Part shown: positions 8,131 to 15,876 of the stretch, one piece after another
Layout: every line of letters starts with the position of its first letter
Numbering within the stretch: position 1 is the first letter of the stretch
Assembly: GCA_946481105.1 (NCBI GenBank)
Contig: CAMLMM010000013.1
Span: forward strand, 1-32,595
Direction of reading: 5' to 3'
Source: an uncultured Alphaproteobacteria bacterium
GTDB taxonomy: Bacteria; Pseudomonadota; Alphaproteobacteria; Micavibrionales; Micavibrionaceae
DNA length: 32,595 bases
Translations under genes and position numbers: made by a program
The notes under the pieces: generated by a model
What the model was told of the DNA's origin: nothing
Database searches by the model: none
The model's input: the letters and a program-made list of their open reading frames with translations, nothing else

Positions 8131-10347
8131 ATGCTCATTACATTATCAAAAATCAAGGCAGATGCCACCCATGTAACGCTGCTCGGCCTGTTATTGGCCG
8201 GGGCGTCGCTGTCATCCATGAGCTGGGCCGCTATCACCACCGGGAATACAACGGAGGCGGGTGCGCCTGCGGCGGCTGACCCTGATGAGGTTCAGTTTGC
8301 CGCCAATGCCGTTTCCTATGATGAAACAACCCAGGTGATTACTGCCGAAGGTCAGGTGGAAATCACGCAGGATGGTAAAATCGTTCGCGCCAATCAGGTG
8401 ATATATAATTTACCCGAAGATAAAGTGACGGCTGTGGGGGAAGTCGTTATGCTGGAACCGTCCGGCAATGTCCATTTTGCCGATAGGGTTGAACTCGAAC
8501 AGAAGCTGAAAAACGGCTATGTGAAAAAACTGCGCTCGGTACTGGCAGATGGTTCGCGTTTCGCGGCGGAAGAAGGCCAGCGTATCGCCGGGACGAAAAC
8601 AGTGATGAGCAAGGCGAGTTACACACCGTGCGAACCGTGTAAGGCCAATCCGGAAAAAGCCCCGTTGTGGCAGTTGGTGGCCGATAAAGTTACGCTCGAC
8701 GAAGTCGATCATTCGGTATCCTATGATAATGCGCGGTTTGAAGTTTACGGGGTGCCGGTGGCCTATACGCCCTATTTCGTGCATCCGGACGGCACGGTGA
8801 AACAGAAAAGCGGGTTCATGCCACCAAAGTTTCTTCTGGATTCCCAGCTTGGGTTCGGGGTGGGTAGCAATTATTACTGGGCCATTGATGAATCGCAGGA
8901 TGCGACAATCGGCGCGCGGGTGTTTACCAAAGATAACCCCCAATTACTGGGCGAATATCGCCGACGTTTTGATGCGGCGGAACTGCAATTGAACGGCAGC
9001 TTCACCTATTCAGATTCGGATGAAAATGACAAAACACGCGGCCATTTGTTTGGTAAGGGACTGTGGGAATTGAATGATAAATGGCGCGCCGGGTTCAATG
9101 CACAAGTGACCAGCGATGACCGCTATTTGCGCCGCTATGGCATATCGAATGACACGGTGCTGGAGAATGAAATCTACGCCGAACGTTTCGATGACCGCGA
9201 TTATTTTGTGGCGCGCGCCCTGGCGTTTCAGGATATCCGTATCAGCGACCGTTCCGCCGACCAGCCGAATATCCTGCCAGAACTAAATGCCAGTTTCATG
9301 GGCGATCCGAATGGATTACTGGGCGGGCGCTGGGATCTTGATTTATCCTCGCTCAACCTTCTCCGTAAGGGGAACGGGCAGGATGTATTCCGCGTGTCGT
9401 CGGGGCTGGGCTGGCAACGCCGGGATGTGTCGTCGTTTGGTCTGGTGAACGTGTTTAATATTAAGGCACGAACGGATATGTATGAAATATCTGACCGCGA
9501 TGAAATGTCGCTTGTCGGTGGCTCCGGTGGGCCGCATGCCTTCCGTTTTTATCCGCTGATGCATGACGAATTGTCGTATCCGATGGTGCGGAATTTCGCG
9601 ACTACCCAGATGGTGATTGAACCAAAAGTATCTGTCTCGGCTTCGACGCGTATCAAGAACGATACGGATATTCCGAATGAAGACAGCCAGGACGTACAGA
9701 TTGATGCGCTGAATATTTTCGATGATAATCGTTTCCCGGGTCTTGACCGTGTTGAGGACCGTACGCGCGTGACCTATGGTTTGCGCACGGGACTGTATAA
9801 AGATGACGGCAGTATGGGCGAGGTTTTCCTTGGGCAAAGTTACCGTCTGGATGATAAAAGCAACCCATTCCCCGAAGGGTCTGGTCTGTCAGATGAGAAA
9901 TCCGATATTGTCGGCAATATCATCGGCCGTTACCGTGACCGATATTCGCTGAATTATAAATTTCAACTGGGGGCGCAAAATCTTGAGGCGCAGCGCCATG
10001 AACTGGACGGGATGGCTATGTTTGGCGATCTGACATTGAATACAACTTATCTGTATCTGCGCGGACTGGAAGGGACAGACCTGACCGACAGCCGCCAGCA
10101 GATATACGGCGATATTTCCTATATGATGACGGAAGACTGGAAATTGTCGACGGCGGCCCGTTATGACTTCAGCGCGGATGAAGAAGGTCTGCGTTATACC
10201 GATCTGGGGGTTGAATATGTCGGGCAATGCGCCAGTTTTGGTATTCGGGCGCGCCGCAATTTCACATACGAAGATACGGGCGATAACGGAACGGAAATTA
10301 CGATGCAGCTGGGCCTGAAGAATCTGGGTTCGGTTGGAACTAAATAA
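8131..10347 (+). CDS. lptD: LPS-assembly protein LptD
   Basis: LptD is the outer-membrane beta-barrel that, with LptE, inserts lipopolysaccharide into the outer leaflet. From the ATG at 8131 it has 738 residues: a signal peptide (hydrophobic LLGLLLAGASLSSMSWA), an OstA/LptA-like jelly-roll (VQFAANAVSYDETTQ ... ITAEGQVEI), and a C-terminal barrel with repeated aromatic beta-strands. Alphaproteobacterial signatures include YTPCEPCK followed by PLWQL, and GVPVAYTPYF. Only three cysteines exist, the PCEPC pair and one in YVGQCASFG near the C-terminus, so at most one long-range disulfide between domains can form, against two in E. coli. The start is set by the promoter at 8071-8099; no strong Shine-Dalgarno is seen. 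An envelope gene follows 9 nt downstream. Confidence 0.92.
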   Translation: MLITLSKIKADATHVTLLGLLLAGASLSSMSWAAITTGNTTEAGAPAAADPDEVQFAANAVSYDETTQVITAEGQVEITQDGKIVRANQVIYNLPEDKVTAVGEVVMLEPSGNVHFADRVELEQKLKNGYVKKLRSVLADGSRFAAEEGQRIAGTKTVMSKASYTPCEPCKANPEKAPLWQLVADKVTLDEVDHSVSYDNARFEVYGVPVAYTPYFVHPDGTVKQKSGFMPPKFLLDSQLGFGVGSNYYWAIDESQDATIGARVFTKDNPQLLGEYRRRFDAAELQLNGSFTYSDSDENDKTRGHLFGKGLWELNDKWRAGFNAQVTSDDRYLRRYGISNDTVLENEIYAERFDDRDYFVARALAFQDIRISDRSADQPNILPELNASFMGDPNGLLGGRWDLDLSSLNLLRKGNGQDVFRVSSGLGWQRRDVSSFGLVNVFNIKARTDMYEISDRDEMSLVGGSGGPHAFRFYPLMHDELSYPMVRNFATTQMVIEPKVSVSASTRIKNDTDIPNEDSQDVQIDALNIFDDNRFPGLDRVEDRTRVTYGLRTGLYKDDGSMGEVFLGQSYRLDDKSNPFPEGSGLSDEKSDIVGNIIGRYRDRYSLNYKFQLGAQNLEAQRHELDGMAMFGDLTLNTTYLYLRGLEGTDLTDSRQQIYGDISYMMTEDWKLSTAARYDFSADEEGLRYTDLGVEYVGQCASFGIRARRNFTYEDTGDNGTEITMQLGLKNLGSVGTK

Positions 10348-10356
10348 AGAGGCCCT

Positions 10357-11082
10357 ATGACTTACAGCTACTCTACACGCGCACGCTATCGCGAAAGAAC
10401 CTTCAAGCGGATGATTACATTCCTGCTTTGCGTGTTCCTGTTTGCCGGGGCGATCGCGCTGGGGTTCTTTTTTGGCAAGCAATATGCGGTGCTGCAGATT
10501 TCCACGCTGGAAAAAGAGGTGGAAGACCGTGATGCCTCGATTAAATCGTTGCAGGACCAATTGACCAAAATCCGCGCGGAAGCCCAGACGGCCCTGTCGC
10601 GGCTCGATCAATTGAAAGGCCAGTACGAAAAAGACCTGCCTACCGATGGGCCGATGCGTGAACTGGTGGATATGGTGCGGAAACAGGTCGAAAGCGGCAT
10701 GCCGGCGGACCGGCTGGCTTTCCTTATCCGGTCGGCGCGTCCACCCCGCAACTGTTCGGACCCGCTTTCCAAGCGGTTTGTCGTGAAAACTCCGGCATAT
10801 AAGGGGGCGGACAGCAATGTATCGATTGGCGATGGCGCCGTGGTGATATCCGGCACCGGGCAGTCATCCCGCAGCCGGGACGGCCAGCTCGAATCCTGGT
10901 ATGACCCAACCCAGGCGGTGAACGTCGTCTTTAGGAATGCGGATGGCGAGATGGAGAAAAAGACATCGACACTGCCCTTCCAGCATACCGTCGTGTCCAA
11001 AGGGCGTGAATACCGGTTTACGCTGGCCGAAGGTGAAAAATCCTTCGTCAAAGTGACGTTTGACAGCTGCGATTATCCGTAG
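10357..11082 (+). CDS. Membrane-anchored coiled-coil protein of unknown function
   Basis: I do not recognise the family. The 241-residue protein has a basic N-terminus (RARYRERTFKR), one membrane segment (about 19-40), a heptad-like helix (about 48-90, STLEKEVEDRDASIKSLQDQ and onward) and a C-terminal domain rich in beta-strand (about 130-241). The topology would put the coiled coil and the C-terminal domain in the periplasm. Two cysteines, in RNCSD (about 132) and FDSCDYP (about 238), bracket the C-terminal domain and could pair. It starts 9 nt after lptD and is probably in the same mRNA, so a role in envelope assembly is a reasonable inference. A triple-hairpin repeat follows the stop. Confidence 0.75.
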   Translation: MTYSYSTRARYRERTFKRMITFLLCVFLFAGAIALGFFFGKQYAVLQISTLEKEVEDRDASIKSLQDQLTKIRAEAQTALSRLDQLKGQYEKDLPTDGPMRELVDMVRKQVESGMPADRLAFLIRSARPPRNCSDPLSKRFVVKTPAYKGADSNVSIGDGAVVISGTGQSSRSRDGQLESWYDPTQAVNVVFRNADGEMEKKTSTLPFQHTVVSKGREYRFTLAEGEKSFVKVTFDSCDYP

Positions 11083-11113
11083 ACGAGTTTGCTTCCAACT
11101 CTCACCTAAATCC

Positions 11114-11175
11114 TCCCCCGTGTGAGGGGGGACTTGTATAAATGCAAGTTTTCCTTCCCCCTTGACGGGGGAAGG
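11114..11175. repeat. Triple-hairpin palindromic (REP-like) element
   Basis: Three hairpins stand in a row between convergent genes: CCCCC/GGGGG (11115-11130, loop GTGTGA), ACTTG/CAAGT (11132-11149, 8-nt loop) and CCTTCCCCC/GGGGGAAGG (11153-11175, perfect 9-bp stem, loop TTGAC). Conserved-looking flanks (AGGATGGGGGTGC at 11178-11190) resemble intergenic repeats scattered through alphaproteobacterial genomes. No T-tract follows on either strand, so it is not a classic terminator, though it may end or protect both transcripts. Confidence 0.7.
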
Positions 11176-11218
11176 TCAGGATGGGGGTGCAATATTGAAG
11201 AATAAATTTTTTACGCGA

Positions 11219-11554
11219 TTATTTCTTCTGCGACCACTGGCCGTTAATCATCAGATATTCGCCTGGATTGGCCATCTCATATATTTTCTGCGCGGCAATT
11301 TTGCGTACTTCATCCAGTGGAATATTCTGCTTCACGGCGGTGTCGCGGTAAACCTGCAGGCGACCGGAATTGGTGCTGTTTACCAGGGCCTGCAGGTCAG
11401 GTGACGGGTTGGGCAGCACGGCGGCGATGGTGCCGTCCTCGCGCTCGCCTACCAGTCCGGCGCGTTTCGCGTCAATCAGGTTGCCAGCGGCCATCGCCCC
11501 GGTTGAAAAACACAGGCACAGGGCAATCGTAAACAGGCTCAGTAATGATTTCAT
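11219..11554 (-). CDS. ydbL: YdbL-family periplasmic protein (DUF1318)
   Basis: A 111-residue exported protein with a signal peptide cut after GAMA (about residue 22). The mature part matches the YdbL family: LIDAKRAGLVGEREDG (26-41), a segment with VNSTNSGRLQVYRDTA, and a helical stretch IPLDEVRKIAAQKIYEMA followed by GEYLMINGQW. In E. coli YdbL is encoded with YdbH and YnbE and modulates their intermembrane complex. Here it is the last of three genes in the same order, 9 nt after the YnbE-like lipoprotein gene, so the same role is likely. The palindromic element downstream probably marks the end of the operon. Confidence 0.88.
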   Translation of the reverse strand: MKSLLSLFTIALCLCFSTGAMAAGNLIDAKRAGLVGEREDGTIAAVLPNPSPDLQALVNSTNSGRLQVYRDTAVKQNIPLDEVRKIAAQKIYEMANPGEYLMINGQWSQKK

Positions 11555-11563
11555 AGTGTTCTC

Positions 11564-11776
11564 CTATTTATGGGTGGGGACGCCGAACAGGTCGGGGTTA
11601 TCAAGGATTTTCTGGTCAATGTCGCGTTCGACCTTCACACGGACTTCCTGCTCGATTTTCACATTCATGTTGATTTCGATGGGTTTATCCGGCGCTTCCA
11701 GCTTGACGGTCGGGGTGCAGGCTGCCATCAGCCCGGCGGACAGGACTACGCATAATATGGAATAGAGCTGGTTCAT
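11564..11776 (-). CDS. ynbE: YnbE-like outer-membrane lipoprotein
   Basis: A 70-residue lipoprotein with the lipobox LMAAC, giving an acylated C20. The mature part has TPTVKLEAPDKPIEINMNVK (21-40) followed by IEQEVRVKVERDID, the YnbE pattern of an extended beta-strand segment that pairs with the C-terminus of YdbH. In E. coli YnbE multimers connect YdbH to the outer membrane for phospholipid transfer. The start codon overlaps the ydbH stop by 4 nt (ATGA), so the two are translationally coupled. The C-terminal LFGVPTHK is short. The assignment rests on size, lipobox, strand pattern and gene order. Confidence 0.85.
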   Translation of the reverse strand: MNQLYSILCVVLSAGLMAACTPTVKLEAPDKPIEINMNVKIEQEVRVKVERDIDQKILDNPDLFGVPTHK

Positions 11777-13818
11777 TTTTTCTCCGGACTTGTCTTAGAG
11801 GAAGAACGTATGGTATCGCCAATTTCCCCCGCTGACAATAACGGTCCGCCCACCAGTTTTTGTAATACGGGGCCTATATCGCCTTCCAGGTTCAAATTCA
11901 GGTGAATCGGGCGTTCACCAAAGACCGGGTTGGTGCCTTCGGCCTGAAAATTGCTGGTCATTTTGCCGTCCAGTGGCCCGTCGATATCCAGCGATAATTT
12001 GCTGTAATGAAAATCTTTCAACGCTTCCCGGACGGTCTGCATGCGGGCATCATCGCCGCTCAGGGATTTGGGATAGGATTCCGGCGCAAACGCAAAGGTA
12101 CCGTCACTGTCATTATTGATGGTGGCGGCCCCGATACTGATTTTATTTTTACTGAAGGTCAGGGGGATTTTCCCGCTGATAGTGCCACTGCCGGTCAGCC
12201 CGTCAACATCGGCAAAATCGATCAGTGGCCCGATATCGACATGTTCCAGCGCTAAATCCGACTTTGCTTTTTTATCGGCAACAGGCAGGATAAAGGGTGA
12301 CATGGATAATGTTCCACCGGAAATATTGGCCTTAAATAAATCAATGGATAATCCGTCTTTGACCGCCCCGGAAAATTTGATAGTTCCGGTACCCAGCTGC
12401 GTGGTCCCGTCTTTGCTGGCAATACCGAAGGTCAGTGATTGTGTGCCATCAAACGCAGGTGCAACGATATCTTTTAAACGGATATCACCTGTGACACTGG
12501 TCAGATGTAAGTCCTTCCAAGTGCCATCAACGCTTTTCAGTGATAAAAGAGCTTCGCCTTTCAGGGGATGATCGGCCTTATCGTCATATCCGGACTTGAT
12601 GTTGGCTGTGACCGATAATGCGCCACGGGTCAGATCAAGTTGCTGTTCCTCCTGCAGGGGTAAAATATCAGCCAGCGAAGATGCTTTGATATTATTCGCT
12701 TGAAGTTTTGCCTGAAAGGATTTTGCCGCCGCATCAATTTCAATATCGGCACTTACAGGGACATTCCCCAGTTTGGCGTCCACGGTAATTTTCTTGGTCG
12801 CGGCCATAAGATCGGCGAAGCTCGCTTCGGCGGTAATATCATACGGCACTATTTTAGTCGTCCAGTCGGTAATGTCGCTGGAAAGCGGGGTGGGCAACAG
12901 GGCCAGCGCCTCATTCAGTTTCTGCCCGCTGATATTGGCGACCACACGGTGCGCAGGTTTGGTCAGCCAACCTGACAGGGTAATATCGGCGTGACCTGAC
13001 GGCGATGATTTGAATTTCAACGCTTCGTCCTTGGTCGAATCAAAGGTCAGGTCGATATTCTGAAGCAATGTTTCATACGCATTGACACGTCCGGCAACGA
13101 CATGGCCGCGTGTAACCCAGGATGCGTTCGGGCTAGCGCGGCTGAAATCGATATAACCGGATGTACGGCTGATTTCATAGGGCGCGATGTCCAGACGCGC
13201 ATCATCCAGCGTGATATTCCCGCTTATGCCACCCGCGGCGGTCAGATTGGCTTTGCCGGACACGTTAAAGCTCAGTTGCTTCTGCTGCGCCCAGACGTTG
13301 TATTGAACAACTTGTTGCTGCGGGTCTGGCGTATTCACGGCGGCCTTGCCTTGAATGCGGATATCGCCCTGCGATGTGGCGACATCCAGTGTTACACCCT
13401 GAAGAACTATTTCCGGCACCGGCAGCAGGGTGGATGAATTGTCACTGGAAGGCAGGGACGCATCCCATCCGGATATTTTATAATGTCCCTCATCATCAAG
13501 GTCGGCCGCCAGTGAAATATTTTTGACGCTGACGCGCTCCAGCTGGCGATGATAAATAAAATCACCCCAGTTGAAGTCGACACTGACATTATCGACGGTC
13601 GAAAAATCATCCCCGTCCAGTGATATGTGATCGATGATGAGCCCGTTGGGCGTCAGGGCCAGGCCGGAAACTTGCGCTTTGGGAAATCCGTTGGCCTGAA
13701 TCTTCTTTTCAACCAGTGGGGTAATAATAACAGTTGGGGATACGGCAATCAGGCTGCCGAGTCCGCCCATCACGACGACGCTGGAAAGGATTATCTTGCT
13801 GCGGCGTGACAGGGCCAT
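11773..13818 (-). CDS. ydbH: YdbH-like AsmA-family intermembrane lipid transport protein
   Basis: A 681-residue protein with one N-terminal membrane anchor (about 8-30) and a long periplasmic part made of repeated beta-strands. YdbH belongs with TamB and YhdP among AsmA-like bridge proteins that move phospholipids between the inner and outer membranes. Family features are the start segment with VSGLALTPNGLIIDHISLD, then VDNVSVDFNW, and many amphipathic strand repeats such as GTGTIKFSGAV and GSGTISGKIPLTF. The C-terminal region (ERPIHLNLNLEGDIGPVLQK) is the part expected to meet YnbE. The next gene overlaps it by 4 nt. parE lies 12 nt upstream on the same strand, so cotranscription with parE is probable. 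E. coli YdbH is longer (about 880 residues), so this is a compact version. Confidence 0.85.
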   Translation of the reverse strand: MALSRRSKIILSSVVVMGGLGSLIAVSPTVIITPLVEKKIQANGFPKAQVSGLALTPNGLIIDHISLDGDDFSTVDNVSVDFNWGDFIYHRQLERVSVKNISLAADLDDEGHYKISGWDASLPSSDNSSTLLPVPEIVLQGVTLDVATSQGDIRIQGKAAVNTPDPQQQVVQYNVWAQQKQLSFNVSGKANLTAAGGISGNITLDDARLDIAPYEISRTSGYIDFSRASPNASWVTRGHVVAGRVNAYETLLQNIDLTFDSTKDEALKFKSSPSGHADITLSGWLTKPAHRVVANISGQKLNEALALLPTPLSSDITDWTTKIVPYDITAEASFADLMAATKKITVDAKLGNVPVSADIEIDAAAKSFQAKLQANNIKASSLADILPLQEEQQLDLTRGALSVTANIKSGYDDKADHPLKGEALLSLKSVDGTWKDLHLTSVTGDIRLKDIVAPAFDGTQSLTFGIASKDGTTQLGTGTIKFSGAVKDGLSIDLFKANISGGTLSMSPFILPVADKKAKSDLALEHVDIGPLIDFADVDGLTGSGTISGKIPLTFSKNKISIGAATINNDSDGTFAFAPESYPKSLSGDDARMQTVREALKDFHYSKLSLDIDGPLDGKMTSNFQAEGTNPVFGERPIHLNLNLEGDIGPVLQKLVGGPLLSAGEIGDTIRSSSKTSPEKK

Positions 13819-13830
13819 ATCCCGGCCCCG

Positions 13831-15843
13831 CTATATATCGATATTGTCGGCAAAGCTGGCGTTGCGCTGGATGAAATCGAAACGCGCTTCGGCGTTCTTG
13901 CCCATCAGCTTTTCGACCAGATCGTCAAGATTGCCATCATGGCTTGGCGTATCGCCCATGACCATATCGGCTGCATCGGCCGCATCCTGCAACGTGACAC
14001 GGATAAGTGTGCGTGTGTCAGGTGACATGGTCGTTTCCTTCAATTGCTTGGCGGGCATTTCACCCAGACCTTTGAATCGGGAAATATCGACTTTGCTCTT
14101 GCCCTTGAACGTGGTTTTCATCAGTTCGTCTTTGTGCGCGTCGTTCATCGCGTAAGCTGACAATGTTCCGGCGGTCAGGCGGTAGAGCGGCGGCTGGGCG
14201 AGGAATAAATGGCCCTTGGCGACCATTTCCGGCATCTGGGTGTAAAAGAACGTCATCAGCAGGGATGCAATATGCGCCCCGTCGACGTCGGCATCGGTCA
14301 TGATGATAACGCGTTCATAACGCAAATTCTTAAGCGAGAAAGCCGTGCCAATGCCGCAACCCATCGCCAAAATCAGATCCTGAATTTCCTGGTTATCGCG
14401 GATTTTGTCACGGGTCGCGCTGACGACGTTCAGGATTTTCCCGCGCAGCGGCAGGATGGCCTGGGTTTCGCGGTTACGGCCCTGTTTCGCTGAACCGCCA
14501 GCCGAGTCACCTTCGACGATGAACAATTCGGTGCCTTCGGATGAATTGCGCGCGCAATCGGCGAGCTTGCCGGGCAGGCGCAGTTTGCGCGTCGGCGTCT
14601 TGCGCAGCATATCCTTGTCGTCTTTGCGGCGCTGACGGTCTTCGGCTTTTTCAATCAGTGCAGTCAGAAGTGTCGCGCTGCGGTTCGGGTCATTGGTCAG
14701 CCAGTGATCCAGATAATCCTTGAGCGCGCTGTCGACCATTTTTTGCGCGTCGGCGGACGCCAGCTTGTCTTTTGTCTGACCCTGGAACTGCGGGTCTTTC
14801 ATGAACAACGACAGCATGATGGCGGCATTGCCCAGTACGTCGTCGGCGGTAATGATGCTGGCTTTTTTCAGGCCGATCATCTCGCCATAGCCCTTCAGGC
14901 CGCGTACCAGCATGGTGCGCAGACCGGCTTCGTGCGTGCCGCCCTGCGGGGTGGGAATGGTATTACAATAGGAACGGCAAAAACCTTCGCTCTCGGTCAT
15001 CCAGGTGACAGCGCATTCGACCTTGCCGACACCGTCCGGCAAACCGGCCTGCGCATAAAACGCATCCGGAATAAGCGTGGTTTCGTTTTCCATCGCGCGG
15101 TTGAGGTAATCGAGGAGTCCGTTCGGGAATTTGAATGTCTCGGACGCAGAGAATTTGGCATCGGCGGGGACGAGTTCCGGGTCGCAGCTCCATTTGATTT
15201 CAACGCCGCGGAACAGATACGCCTTGGACCGCGCCAGATCATGAATTCGTTTTGGGCTGAAATGCGCATCCTTGCCGAAAATTTCGGCATCGGGGTGGAA
15301 GGTGACGGTTGTGCCGCGACGGCCTTTGACCGGGCCCAAATTTTCCAGCTTGGACACAACATGCCCGCGTGAATAATTCTGGCGGTACAGGGTATTGTCC
15401 CGGGCGACTTCAACACTCATCTTATCTGAGAGAGCATTCACCACGGAAATACCAACCCCGTGCAGACCACCTGATGTTTGATAGGCCTTATCGGAGAATT
15501 TACCACCGGAATGGAGTATTGTCAGAATAACTTCAAGCGCCGATTTTTTGGGATATTTGGGGTGCGGCTCAACCGGAATACCCCGGCCATTATCGGAAAT
15601 GACGATCGTGCTGTCTTTTTTCAGTTCGATTTCGATACGGGTGGCGTAACCCGCCACGGCTTCATCCATCGAGTTATCGAGGATTTCATTAATAAGGTGA
15701 TGCATGGCATGGTCGTCAGTCCCGCCGATATACATGCCGGGGCGGCGACGGACAGGCTCCAGACCTTCCAGAACCTCGATATCCGACGCGGTATAGCTAG
15801 GGGTGGTCGGTTTCTTCTTGGCCGATGCAAACAAATCAGTCAT
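13831..15843 (-). CDS. parE: DNA topoisomerase IV subunit B
   Basis: The ATPase subunit of topoisomerase IV, which with ParC decatenates daughter chromosomes. The 670 residues hold the GHKL ATPase (EILDNSMDEAVAGYA, DNGRGIPVEPHPKYPKKSAL, SGGLHGVGISVVNALS), the transducer, and the TOPRIM domain (ELFIVEGDSAGGSAKQGRNR, PLRGKILNV, IIMTDADVDGAHI), ending with SRFKGLGEMPAKQLKETTM and FIQRNASFADNIDI. I prefer ParE over GyrB because it lacks the GyrB insertion in TOPRIM, has a conserved ParE-type ILNVVSATRDKI, and its length fits ParE; gyrB elsewhere in the genome would settle it. Only 33 nt separate its start from the divergent gene. It heads the ydbH-ynbE-ydbL block. Confidence 0.9.
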   Translation of the reverse strand: MTDLFASAKKKPTTPSYTASDIEVLEGLEPVRRRPGMYIGGTDDHAMHHLINEILDNSMDEAVAGYATRIEIELKKDSTIVISDNGRGIPVEPHPKYPKKSALEVILTILHSGGKFSDKAYQTSGGLHGVGISVVNALSDKMSVEVARDNTLYRQNYSRGHVVSKLENLGPVKGRRGTTVTFHPDAEIFGKDAHFSPKRIHDLARSKAYLFRGVEIKWSCDPELVPADAKFSASETFKFPNGLLDYLNRAMENETTLIPDAFYAQAGLPDGVGKVECAVTWMTESEGFCRSYCNTIPTPQGGTHEAGLRTMLVRGLKGYGEMIGLKKASIITADDVLGNAAIMLSLFMKDPQFQGQTKDKLASADAQKMVDSALKDYLDHWLTNDPNRSATLLTALIEKAEDRQRRKDDKDMLRKTPTRKLRLPGKLADCARNSSEGTELFIVEGDSAGGSAKQGRNRETQAILPLRGKILNVVSATRDKIRDNQEIQDLILAMGCGIGTAFSLKNLRYERVIIMTDADVDGAHIASLLMTFFYTQMPEMVAKGHLFLAQPPLYRLTAGTLSAYAMNDAHKDELMKTTFKGKSKVDISRFKGLGEMPAKQLKETTMSPDTRTLIRVTLQDAADAADMVMGDTPSHDGNLDDLVEKLMGKNAEARFDFIQRNASFADNIDI

Positions 15844-15876
15844 TTTTTAATACTTTTTAGGTTATATTAATGGGCG

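Noticed and set aside
14704..15372. A 222-codon open frame antisense to parE
   Set aside because: It is fully covered by the well-conserved parE frame and shows no recognisable protein motif.
13831..15843. GyrB instead of ParE
   Set aside because: The TOPRIM region lacks the GyrB insertion and length and C-terminus fit ParE better. I cannot see the rest of the genome, so a small doubt remains.
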